Below, piece by piece: positions 34,801 to 46,000 of a stretch of 64,000 nucleotides of DNA. Both the position numbers and the translations under genes were made by a program. Numbering within the stretch: position 1 is the stretch's first letter; each line of letters starts with the position of its first letter. Source of the stretch: Limnomonas spitsbergensis (lineage: Eukaryota > Chlorophyta > Chlorophyceae > Chlamydomonadales); contig JAYJMM010000099.1 in the NCBI GenBank assembly GCA_037349105.1, positions 496,001 through 560,000 on the forward strand, given 5' to 3'. The notes beneath the pieces are model-generated. The model had not been told where the DNA came from. It ran no database searches and saw only the letters and a list, made by a program, of their open reading frames with translations.

Positions 34801-36276
34801 TGATCCTGGGGAGAGCGTCATCAGCAACACCGTTTAGTTTGGGTTGATTCAGCCTTAATTCAGCTGCATCACATCCTACATGTGGTCATAGCCCAGGCAG
34901 GTTGACTCTGAGGAGTGCGTCATCAGCAACACTGGTTACTCTAGGTTGCTTCCGCTACAATCAAGCTACAACAAAGATGCATACAGCATGGCATGGTCAG
35001 ATATGACGGACATGGAATCATCGGGTCACAGACTGTAGCGTCTCCCATGCATCCCACCGCTGGCTCCAAGGATATGTACATCAAGGAATATAGCAAGGAA
35101 CTAGCAGTATGTGACGGAATTTAAACCTAGTTTCTCTGACATTTATGTTAAAAATGGCAAACCTGCAGGATCCATGCACACCATGTTGCCATGCCAGATA
35201 ACCATATTAGCATATCCCATCGGCTGAGGTTTCAGATAGCAAATAAATATACAGATGCAGTCCCGTCATACCACTCCCCTGAAGGTGGCAGAGGCCCAAT
35301 ACAATTGGGATAGGCGGACGTAAACAGGAGCAATGGCACAGCATCTGATCGCCTATGCATGGGCATCATTCCACAAGCAGAATGACACGGGCCTAGTTGC
35401 ATGGGCATGTCCAGCTGGGAGCATGTGCTTGGTGCTTCCGCCAGAGCAACGTGATTTTATACTGTGCTGCCCCCTTGCAACCTTGTGCCTCTTCTTTAAA
35501 ACAGGGTAAGATTCCTCTGCCTCATATACCAGACCCCTTTGTGTGCTATTTTGTGAGCCCATGCCCCCCCCCCCTCCCCCGTCACTGACCGCCTCCTGCA
35601 GCCTCGACAACAGCTGGAGCTTCCCATCATCGGTGTGGTACCCGACTCGCTGCTCGTGCAAGTGATCCTCGTCGTCAGACATGAAACGCTGGTAGATTTG
35701 CGATCTAAGGCTTCAGAGCACAATCGGCGAACTTGGAGTTCGTATTTCAAATTACGGTAGTCTGGCAGAAGGATCTGACGAGCTGGCCACTCTTCAGGAA
35801 CCAAGGGATTACCTTCCCTGCTAGGCAGCTTGCCAAGAGCTCACTATAGATTTTTGAGTCGACGGAGGGAGCCTTCATCAGCTGGATGAGCTCTGCTGGA
35901 AGCGAGAACTCGGCCTGCGTCGGGAGGAATGCCTCGACGCTGCCAGGTCAGCACCCACTTGGCTCCTAGTCCACTTGCATACCCCGAGCCACTTGAGCCA
36001 TACTTCCATACCTACGGGTGCCTACGGGCCCAAGCAGAGCCCAAGCATGCTGGTGGTGCTGGTTGGGTCCGGTGGTGGGGTCCTCGGCCCGAGTGCCGAC
36101 CCCTCCCCCAAGTGACAGGACCCCTTTTGAAAAAGAAGGGCATGCAACTTCGCTCACTCGTTTCCTTGTCGAACGACTTCGACTCTAGCAATAGCGTTAA
36201 TGCGGTTCTCCTCTGCTGATTCATCTTCGATCCTGCAGTCACGCCGAGAAACGACTACGTGTGCTTCTGCACTCAT
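28891..36276 (-). CDS. Eleven-exon gene of unknown function (935 aa)
   Basis: Exons in gene order: 36158-36276, 35813-35939, 35590-35688, a micro-exon 34664-34703, 33892-33938, 33729-33768, 33375-33467, 32092-32878, 30937-31426, 29746-30059, 28891-29542. All phases agree. The N-terminal third is ordinary (FSLPAELIQLMKAPS, MSDDEDHLHEQRVGYH, DGKLQLLSRLQEA). Residues about 190-450 are Ala/Gly-rich and partly repetitive (two copies of YDPVARG or CDPVARG). Residues about 480-610 have paired QLHQLLGLP and QLQQLLGLA motifs. Next comes a Gln-rich helix (MQRLQEQQRLQQDRL). The last exon has KCLEMIVRGLCTWQAHL and ends with LGDGATLTVHRPWRELQVP, which could belong to a beta-barrel fold such as an OB fold. 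No family is recognised. In exon 8 the Ala-rich frame is chosen over a Gln-rich one because only it fits both junction phases. The exact start is the least certain part. Confidence 0.65.
30265..30365 (-). repeat. Dispersed family A copy in an intron of the 935-aa gene
   Basis: The minus strand reads GGGGATCAAAGC, GGCCCAAGCAGCAGGGCTAC, GTGATGTAGCTGAAGTGTA. Its orientation is the same as the gene. Confidence 0.7.
31470..31965 (-). repeat. Seven echoes of an exon acceptor edge (exon 30937-31426 of the 935-aa gene)
   Basis: On the plus strand the real edge reads GCATCACTCTTACGTCTCCTG then TGTGCAGG. Similar strings recur near 31484, 31556, 31632, 31698, 31772, 31875 and 31947, about 65-100 bp apart. 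Most are joined to CAGCTACAATTCAGCTACATC, the signature of family A element ends. The echoes lie just upstream of the exon in gene direction. Confidence 0.8.
34455..34910 (-). repeat. Five tandem copies of a micro-exon, three with intact splice sites
   Basis: Copies in gene order: 34880-34907, 34778-34805, 34664-34703, about 34560-34615, about 34464-34500. The shared core on the minus strand is TCAACCTGCCTGGGCTA. The first three have CTCCTCAG, CTCCCCAG or CTCCGCAG in front and GTAGGA, GTAGGC or GTACAG behind. Their lengths are 28, 28 and 40, so all enter in phase 0 and leave in phase 1. The last two lack the acceptor. Confidence 0.85.
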
Positions 36277-37426
36277 ACGAATCGATGACGGAGGTGAGAT
36301 CCGGAAAGTCGTGCCCTTTGCCTGTTCCCAGCTCTGCCCTTAACACGTTTCCAGCTCTGCCCTTTGCCTGTTCCCAGCTCTGCCCTTTGCCTGTCCCAAG
36401 CTCTGATCTACTTACCTGCATACTTACATTCTTTGACTAGTCATTTAAAATAGTTCATGCATAATCTTGCATCCTGGCATCGGTTGTTATAAATTCTATC
36501 ATGGTCGGGCCCCAGCTTAGAGAACGCCAACATTTTGGTTATTTTACCCTTGCACACGCTTGCTAACACTGCAGTAAAGGCTGCAAAAGAGCACAATCAG
36601 TATATGCATGACTCACCCAGGTTTGCTAGGCAGAGGGTTGTGACCGGTTGTAGTCAGAGTCTCTGGTTCCAGTCGGGGAGCTTCGGTCTGAATGCAGCCC
36701 TTCGATGCTGTTTTTGATCCTGGGGAAGGACTGCAGCCCTGAACGCGGTGCGACCCATATTCGAAAGAACAACACATGTACCCGACGTTGGCTGTGAGAA
36801 GTGTGATCGCTGCCCTTGCAAAAAGCCGTTACCTCCAAAGCAGTAATGTCAGTGGTATTTGCAACAGGGGGTATTTGTCTGTATGACTTTTGTTAGAAGA
36901 GGGCAGTCGTCAGACTGCTTCGCCTACGGTACTTTTGGGTGAACACAATCGTTGGGTGCCTGAGTAGCAGCACACCCAATCCTATGAACGAAGGGGCTCA
37001 GCAGAAGAGAAATTACTTGGTGCTGGGAGTGCTAGGTGCGGATGCTGCTGCGCAGCCCGCAGGCGGCCCATGAACTTCACATTTCAGGGGGAAGGTTTGC
37101 AGATATCGTGAGCGAGCAATGAAGGGGAAAGAGGGGGCGCATATAGGTGCTGGATTCAATTTCATGCACTGAACTGCAAAATACTTGAATGGGAAAAGCC
37201 ACGTAGGGGCGGATCCGCCAGCTGAAGATTGTTCGCCCCTTCTGCCCCGTCTCTGACCACCCACACACCTTGCTCCACCTCCCTTTCGCAGCAGCCTCTC
37301 TGAAAAATGCAATGCTTTACGCATCTCGTCGCTAAGACAATCGCTGAGCAGGAGCATGTTGGCAACCTGCATGCTTTCATGTGCTGCTCTTCAAGCGCCA
37401 GGGTGGCAGGACCACGCTCCATCATT
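36277..37426. other. Spacer between divergent units
   Basis: No supported gene is seen. A short run of CAGCTCTGCCCTTTGCCTGT-like direct repeats (about 22 bp, three to four copies) lies at 36315-36400. Confidence 0.45.
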
Positions 37427-38202
37427 ATGGCTGATGTCTCGAGCCTGGACGAGCTGCGCCGCTTCCCCCGCTTCGCGACTCTGGAGGAAGTGCGCATGAC
37501 AGATGGGGCTTACGTGGAGGCCGTTTCAGCATGGGCGTCCGAGGGATATTTGGCCTTGGAGCCAACGGGCTTTGCTGGCCATGCCCCCTCATACGTTCAT
37601 ATCGATGGCGAGACGGTCAGCTCCTTGATCCTGTTGTGGCCACCTGCAGCGCTGTGTACCCTCTACATCAACCTCGAGCCTGAATTTACCGGCCTCGTCG
37701 ACTTGGGGCCCCTAGTTGCCTGCAGTGGGCCCCAGGAGCTCACCCTTTGGCAGGTCATGACAAGCGACCTCTCCCCTCTCGCCTCTTGCACAGCTCTCGA
37801 GCACCTGGATCTCCACTACCATAAAGGGGGAAAAGAGGATGCACCTCTCGTGGCCCTCTCGCCCTTGTCAGCGCTGAAGCGCCTGGCTACGCTGACCGTC
37901 GATTGCGGGTCTGTCTGTGAGGCGGACGTCGCCCTCAATGCCCTATCGAGCACACTGAGGAGCTTTAAATGGATTGGATGTTTTTCAGGCCTTCCTGTGG
38001 ACTCAGGTGCAATGGCAGCGTGCACAGGTCTCACACGCCTTCAGATCCTCGACTTATTTCATGTGGCCTCCGGTCGCTCAAGGAGCTGCACTTCGAAGAC
38101 TTTGACCTACGTGGAAATGTTTCTGCCATTCGCGACGCCATGCACCTATGCGACGCCACCCAGCTCAAATTGTTTTGGCAGGGAAAGATGCAAGATGTTT
38201 GA
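37427..38202 (+). pseudogene. Leucine-rich-repeat gene with a frameshift
   Basis: The open frame from MADVSSLDELRRF carries irregular leucine-rich repeats (for example CTALEHLDLHY, LSALKRLATLTVDCG, STLRSFKWIG, CTGLTRLQILDL). After about 38055 the LRR sequence continues in another frame (CGLRSLKELHFEDFDLRG) and ends at a stop at 38202. One small indel near 38045-38060 explains this. No intron of sensible size repairs it. It is a single-exon unit in an intron-rich neighbourhood, which may mean a retrocopy or an assembly error. The longer upstream start at 37307 is less likely, since residues before MADV look non-coding. Function is unknown; LRRs usually bind proteins. Confidence 0.65.
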
Positions 38203-40003
38203 ATATCCTTGCGTCGGGTCCAAGGGCAACGAAGAAGCCTGTATTGTGCCTTGTGTGGGAGACTCACATTTCCTTTTTAACAAACCCTGTCAAAACAAAA
38301 TGCAAAGCATGTTTGGAGCCCAGCCTACCAGTGGAAAAGTGGAATATATGCTTAACATTTTGGGAGGCAACTATGTACGGTTCAGGAAAGCTATCCGCAA
38401 GTTACTATTTTTTTTGGACCCAGGATTGGCCCAGGGGTGTTCCATCATCGAGTCTTATGTTATGGAAGGAGGGTGCCTCGTGTGGTCGCTGCTTACAAAT
38501 GTGCCTACAGTGAATGTGCCTACAGCGAATGCCTTCTGCCAGTTTTCTGGGCGCACATGTGGAATATGTTTCCTGTTGCGTATTCTAGAACCAAGTTTCA
38601 AGAGCAGTGGTGACCACAGCCATGGGAACATAATGCCAGCAGGAAATCCCAGTAATAAGAGAGAAGGGTTATGTTTTGCTGCCATACACATATAACCGTA
38701 ACAAACATGAATTGACAGTTACTGGATCAATTCCGAAAAGGCAGACCAGAAACCCTGTGCCATCCTAGGTGTAAATGCCCCAATGTGTCAGCATACTTCC
38801 GTGACACTTTTAGTTTCTTCTTTTCTGAACAGTTGGGCACCCACGTGGCTGAGCTTCGAGCGGGCCCATAGGTGTAACGTTATTGACTTGACCGTGACAC
38901 TTCAGACCTACGAATTTCCCCCCATTGGCCTCAAAATGGCTGCCCGACAATGCCCAGCGATTTGGGCGCGCCAAAACAAAATTGCCAAGCCCCTGTGATG
39001 TTTTTGTGAAGTTTTTACAGTCTAGCGGGGCATCACCCCTGTCACGCTGTCAGGCTCCGTGGCGGTGCCAATGAAAAAGCAAGCGTGCCATATCTATGCT
39101 CCTTCACAAGTTGATTGAGATCCAGTCTCGACCAGGCAGCAGTCAAGTCAAAATACCACATAACGATACCAGTAGCTGATTATACAGCCAACATGTTTAG
39201 GACGGTGCATTCACTGCCAGCCCGCTGGGCCCCTGCTGAACGCTCGGCCACGTGGGCTGGTAGGGAATGACTACGCTCAATTCCAGCTACCATGCACAGC
39301 CTGGGCCATGGTGTAGCCATGCCATCCTCCAATGTGAGGGGGCAAGAACATGGAACCCAGCGTTCTAGGCGGGGGGGGCGAGAAATGTGTCGAATTTGAT
39401 CCCTCCACCTCTGGGTATGGATACCACCAGCATTATACCACTGGATCATTTCCCCCCCAACATACAAGTGCATGAAATAGAGAGCAGCACAAAAAACCAC
39501 ACAGGGTGTCAGCCCCGACAATGGGACCTTTATCCGGTTGACCTTCCCAGGGATGACCATGCTTTAACAAAATATAAATCAAACTAAACACCATACCATA
39601 AAAACAGTAAATCCAAGCTTGGTTGAAGCCTGGCTCACGGACCTTTGTCCTAGACTTTTCCATGCATGACCTACATACAGACATGATCTATCTGCGGTGC
39701 AAACCACACATCCCGGCTGAAACTTCACATCACTGCTCCCGATGCCCCCGAGGAGTGCACTCTGTGGGCACAGTATGCGGGCACATTCGAGGGGGGATTT
39801 CTGTTGGCACTCTCTGTGGACACACTATAAGCTATATCCGAAACAGCTGTACGCTACAAGCTATACTGGCATACAAAACAGCTGCACATTGCGAGACATC
39901 TGCACTGTGCCAATGCTGCAAGGGGGGGGGGGGCACTGCGGATCCAAACATACCCCATCCATCATCATCCCGTGCACCTGACCAAGGTGTCCCTATCCTC
40001 CAT
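38203..40003. other. Spacer with dispersed repeats
   Basis: Two family B copies lie at 38830-38892 and 39193-39262 in opposite orientation. A 28-bp piece at 38934-38962 (ATGGCTGCCCGACAATGCCC) recurs at 44407-44433. No gene is supported. Confidence 0.5.
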
Positions 40004-43000
40004 CTAGTCCATGCTGGGCCCTACATACAGGTGCTGTTTTTTCCGGCTGGGGGGCGTAGTGCAAGGCTCGGAGTTACGCGCTGTGGAGGCCAGGTCACCC
40101 GGGTGCAGCTCCTGCGGCAGAACAGCAGGACACGTAATGAGGCGGTGAGGTGAGGTTTGCTTCTTTCATTACTGTTGAAGTAGTAGGCATAAGCCACTAG
40201 GACACCTTGCGCAGGATGTCCTCGTGGCTTACGCCTACTACTTCAACAGTTACACAGACCTTCCACCTCAAGCAGTTTTATTATGTGAGTGCTCGCATCT
40301 AGAAACTTGATAGGAGGTCTGCGGGCGACCACCACCAGGCCGATGGGGGACCATGAACTAAAACTGGCCTTCCGGCCGTTACCCCCGTGCGTTACCCCGG
40401 CAACATTGCCTGCTGCGCCAAGCCCTGCCAGCCGTCGGCTGGGTAGTAGCTGAAATGTAGCTGAAGCGCCTCAGAGCTAGCCCCCCCCTCACCAACACGA
40501 TGTCGCCTCTGCGCCCCCGGTCCACTCCGAGATGTGAGATGACGGCGGCTACGAGCGAGGAGGTTCCCGCCCCTCTCCGTTCCTTAATGGGCGTTGCCAG
40601 GCTGGACCGCTCGCCGAAGCGTTGGTCTGCCCAAGACTTGAATGCGATGCCCAGCGCAGCAACCACACGAGGGTCGCGATTACGACTGTAAACCCGCAAG
40701 CTGTGTTCCTGCGGGGTCACAGAGGGGTTTGTGGCCACTGTTCATTTTCATCAAAACTATACAACCTGTGAGAGGCCGCTGAGAGGTCACCACTGGGACG
40801 ATGGGGGGACCAATCCTTGACCGGCCTGCTTTCCAGGGATGGCACGAGCAGCAAGGGCTTGCACATATTCTGGCACCAAATATAAAAAGTCGCACAATTT
40901 TCAGCTGCGCGTGAGCACAGTAGGTACTTTTTGCCTGCGCAACTAATTTGATATATTAGTTCTCAACAGGTGTGCGCAGACCCTATCCCTTTTTATGGTA
41001 CTCAAATGATGATGCAATGCCTGCCTGCCACCCTGCCTGCCTAAGTTTGATGAAACCCTTGCCACACTTTTGACGATAAGTGTTTTCACAAGCTCTTTTC
41101 CAAGGGGAGGCTGATATTTTGAAGGCTGGCTGCGTCGAGGACTCACTTGGAAGATGTCCGTGATCATGTACGATGCCTGCCTCTTGTGGATGGGACGGGG
41201 CTCCCTGGGGGAGGTTTTAAGGTAAACAGGGTATAAAGGTGAAACAGGGTATAAAGGTGAAACGGGGTATAAAGGTGAAACAGGGTATAAAGGTGACGCG
41301 GGGTATAAAGGTGAAACAGGGTATAAGGGTGAAACAGGGTATGAAGGTGAAACAGGGTATAAAGGTGAAACGGGGTATAAAGGTGAAACGGGGTATAATG
41401 GTGAAACAGGGTATAAAGGTGAAACAAGGTATAAAAGTGAAATGGGGTATAAAAGTGAAACAGGGTCAAATTCCACAATACTACGCATCTCTTTTTTTTT
41501 TGGTGTGTAGATGGATCGATTCTCGCCAATATTGACGCACCTTCACCCTTCTGCTGCTGAACCCTTAACAGGCAGGGAAACAGGCAGCACCAATCCTGCG
41601 GAGGTTTGGTCCCGATAGGCCCTGCGGCCGCCGCCCGACCGCCCCCCCAACGCGGCACACGCGCACAATAAAATAACCCTGGCCAGAGGTCGCGATCCAT
41701 TGGTTACAATTGGTGCAGATGTCCCTATCGACTGGGTGATAATGAGGACAATAAGACATGCATGTTCAAATGCTTTTATACCAACCCATACCAGCCCACT
41801 ACTCAATAAGTCATACAACTGGACAGACAATGTGTGAAGCTAGAAAGAGTTCCGGATGGGAACAATACAATCGCGATCAGATGGAGCTGGGCTGCACACT
41901 ACTCACATGTCTGCCCAAGAGTCGTAAAACTTGACGCTGTCCAGCGGGTTCTGGTCCTTCATTGAGTAGTTTATTCGGTTGACCGACACGATCACATCGT
42001 CCGCCTCTAGCCGGACATCTGAGCCGCTGCTGCGATGGTAGCTGACCAGGTGCGCGGCGGTGGGCGCCTGCTTCAGGGTGGTGCGGGAGTAAAGATGTGA
42101 AGGCGGTGCGAGAGCAAGGTAGCATGAGTGTGATTGTGATAGTACTTTCTTCAGTTGATCGACACAAGCACATTGCCTGCCTCTAGCCAGACTTCTGAGC
42201 CGCTGCTGCATTGGTAGCTGACCAGGTGCGCGGCGGATGGCGCCTTATTCATGGCGTGCGAGAGCCAAGGTCGTGACGTTGCCCGATGCCTGCTGAACCC
42301 TGGAACTACAAAATCTACATTTGACCCTGAAGCTACTTCTCCATCCTGTTGTCCTGCATAAGCAATTGTTTTCGGAGAAGCCATGAACTGGAAACTGGTG
42401 ATTGGCTCTGCCTGGCCCCAGGGATGGCCCCGAGAAAGCTGGTTGCGCAAGCACTGTAACAACAAGCTAGCTTTTCAGCCGGGAATCTTGGCCTTGGAGT
42501 CAGTGAACTCAGAGCAATTTTGAAAGCAATTTTGTCCCTGTCTCCCCCCTGTGCTTCGGCTCAGACTTCAGGCCAAGTCTCGCTTTGCATGGTTTGCTAA
42601 TTTTCCAGGAGGGCAAACGTCGGTCCAACGGGTGCTCTTAAAATCCCGCCCACTCCCTCCCCGGATGCCCTCCCCTGCGTTCTGGCACAGCTGCGTGCCC
42701 ATCAAGTATTAAACAGACAAATGGCTAATCTTGCCCGAAAAGGGATGTGTGTCAAAGAGGTCTAGTCTTGCCTTCAGGAAGATCAGCGAAAAGTTTACCC
42801 CTCTGATAAAGGGTGTAGAGCTTCTAAGACCCACCCCAAACAAAGGAGGGGGGGAAGTACTTCAGGAATGCCATGGCCTGTCAGTGCCCTCCCCTTCGTT
42901 CGGGATATGTGCAAATAAAGGTTAAAGGCTCACTTCGTTTCTTTTTGACTTCTCGGATTGAAGTTTCGAGTTTGTTTTCCCACAGGGTCCAGCGCACTCG

Positions 43001-46000
43001 GCTCAGGTGTTGGAAACTTCCCCCAGAGGCCAGGCCTGAGGTTCTCGGGCTATCTATCAGAAGCGAGATGCCACTTTTTGCAACGCCTCTCACACCTTTG
43101 GTGTAAAGATGAACACAATAAAATAGCAGACATGCATGCTTTAGCATCAGCAGCCGCTCTTCTCTGAACAATGCTAGATACTATTTATACCGGTGCGGTT
43201 GTAACGGAGCCCCTCGTGATGTAGCTGAAATCTAGCAGAACAGCAGCTGAATTGTAGCTGAATCACCCTTCAAAAACAGCATGGCCCACCTCCCAATTTC
43301 CGCTGTCCAGATCCTCCTGGGGGATCTTGATCTCGTTCACAAAGGCGTACAGCGTGCCCCGCCGCATGTCCGCCACGATGCGCTGAGCGGCCTGCAGGGA
43401 GGACTGATGCTCGCCATCCATATGCAGGAGGAGCTGCCGGTCCGGAAACTCAATCTGGGCAGGAGGGAGTCACAGACAGCAGATGATGTAACCCACCAGT
43501 GCCAGGTGGATGTAATTACCTACCCTCCTGCCTGGGCACCTCCAAAAGGAAAGAAATAAAGCTACGTCTCGTCCCTGCCCCAGTACCTCCAGCCTATTTC
43601 AGTGCACGCTGGGCCACCTTGTATAAGATGCCATGCAGCCCCACCACTGGGCTGATGGGGACCAAAAGCCTGGCCCTGCCTGCCTGCCTGCCTGTGGGCC
43701 AAGCAGCAGGGCTTACTGCACAATCCATGCATCTAACCTGGCAATGGGCCCAGATGTAGCGGAAGCGTCGCTGAAAACGAACCCTAGGGTAACCTTGCTA
43801 TTACCCTGCTCACTCTTTTCAACAGTGTGTCGTCCAGCGTGGCAAACTCAGCCGGATCGTACAGCTTATCTCGGATTTGGAAGATCTGTGGGGGAAGCAG
43901 AGTCACACTTGCAATGTTTAGGGTTCAGGGTTTGGTCCTTAAACCCTAAATCCTCAATCCACGCACTGGCATCAGTTATACTTGTGTTAGGGTTAAGGGT
44001 GCATGGTCCTAAACCCTTAACTCCCACACCAATCAAAGGCCCTACTTCCATTTGTGTCAGGGTTTAGCATATACGGTCCTGACCCCTCAGCCCTCACTCC
44101 ACTCACTGGCTCCACTTGCATTTTATCAGGGTTGACAACACATGGCCCTCAACCCTAAACCCTCACTCCACTCACCGGCTCAACTTGCACCAATGCATCA
44201 GCCAGCATCAAGTTAACAGCCTCCACCTTACTGCAGGGATAGGAAACAGCAACAGCCAAATAAAAAATCAAGATCAACAAAATCCGTGTCAGCATCAGCA
44301 TGTGCATCGAAAAAAACATACAAGCACTCTAGCTTTTCGACTCAATACAATACAGGTGAGTTTCGTAAGGGACAGCGTTAGATTCTCACGCGTTAGAGGG
44401 TTTCCAATGGCTGCCCGACAATGCCCAGGCATCGACGGTCGACAATTATAATGTATGTCCTCCTCCTCACCCCTTAAACATGTAAATCACGACGGAAGGT
44501 GCACAGCAGAGGGAAAAACCTTTGGAGGCTCCCAGCCATATCAACACAACTGCCTAAACCCTAAAAAACCCTTTGGCGGCTCCCAACCATATCAACGAAA
44601 CTGCCGTCTCACAACCACATCCTCAACCCTCCACTGTATACAGTTTATCGCTTATTGATATCCATACTGTGGATTTCCCTATCAAGTATGGCCTAAACCC
44701 TTAACCCTCAACCCAGAGGCCAACCTAAAACATTCTCAAGGGGAATTTAATATACAGTATACCGGTACGGGGGTAGGGTATTAACAGTTTGTACGGCGCA
44801 TTCAAAAATTCAATACCCGGTATACCTCATCCTTACATACCGACATACCCCTATCTATCCTTTATCTCTACTGCCCCCCAACATGCACGATTGCACGCCC
44901 CGAAGCACGCCCTGCATACAAACATACATGCAGATACACTCTTTTGTCACACCCACCTGCACACGTTCACCAGATGCACCCCCAGTAATCCAGCAGTGGA
45001 CTCACGCCATCGCTCCAAAAAATGTGAACACAACCACCGTCTGCTGCTGGCGAGAGTCCCAAGACACAGGTTTCCCTGCCTGAAAATGCGGCAGCGGAAG
45101 TTCAGGCCTGCCAGGACCGTCATCAGCGCAGCACCAACCCGTCTACAGTAAGCAGCCCACGACCTGCCCATACACCCTGTTTGCCCCCCCCCTTCACCTG
45201 CAGGTGTACACTCTACGGTGCATGAGCTCCCGGCTGCGGAACAGCTCGTGCAGATGCTGGTAGTGGCTGCGCTCGAAGCAGATCTCGTTGCCGATCACCT
45301 GGCCAACAGGGGAGGTGGACAGAGAGGGGGGCAGGGGGAGAGAGGGTCTGTCAGGGTTGAGGATGATGAAAGGGGGGAGGTGGACAGGGAGGGGGATCTG
45401 TCAGGGTGCAGGACAACAGGAGTGGAGGGGCAGGGGCTTGTATTGCCGCAACATATTTTGTATTGCTGGTCACACTTTGTGTTTCTGACTTTCAGTGGTG
45501 GGACAGCTTTTTGCTCGGTTCTGACATCCCCCCAAAGCCACCATACGCCAGTCGCGGAAGTGTTCCAGATTCTCAGGATTTATGCATTTAGGCCTGTGAT
45601 ATCTTCAGCACTGAGTGACTGCGCTCCTCACTGCGCTTGACTCCCAAGTCTAATGACCCTCCCTTGATACCATGTTTCTGTGTGCGTTGCAATGGCCAAA
45701 AACATGCCACACCAGTCGCGCGGCAAGCGTTTTGAGAGACAGGCTTTAGGATTCACGGGCATGGGGTGAAAGGAAGGGGGATTAGGGTTTAGGGGGGTGT
45801 TAGGGTTTCAGGCATATCAGGTACACGCGATATGCCTGATACCCTAACACCCTAACCTAGGGGTGTTAGGGTTTCAGGCATATCAGGTACACGCGATATG
45901 CCTGATACCCTAACACCCTAACCTAGGGGTGTTAGGGTTTCAGGCATATCAGGTACACGCGATATACCTGATACCCTAACACCCTAACCTAGGGGTGTTA

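Noticed and set aside
37307..38695. The 462-residue open frame taken as one protein
   Set aside because: Residues before MADV lack coding character. After about 38055 the LRR sequence moves to another frame, so the last 200 residues are a chance extension.
41164..41700. ORFs of 98-181 residues across 40943-41700 with FHLYTP or GIKVKQ repeats
   Set aside because: These are translations of the 18-bp minisatellite. Only 41147-41204 is a real exon.
45095..45135. Possible SAMHD1 exon encoding RVGAALMTVL
   Set aside because: SAMHD1 exon 6 joins the exon at 44176-44230 in phase and with matching family sequence. The extra piece is not needed and has no clear donor.
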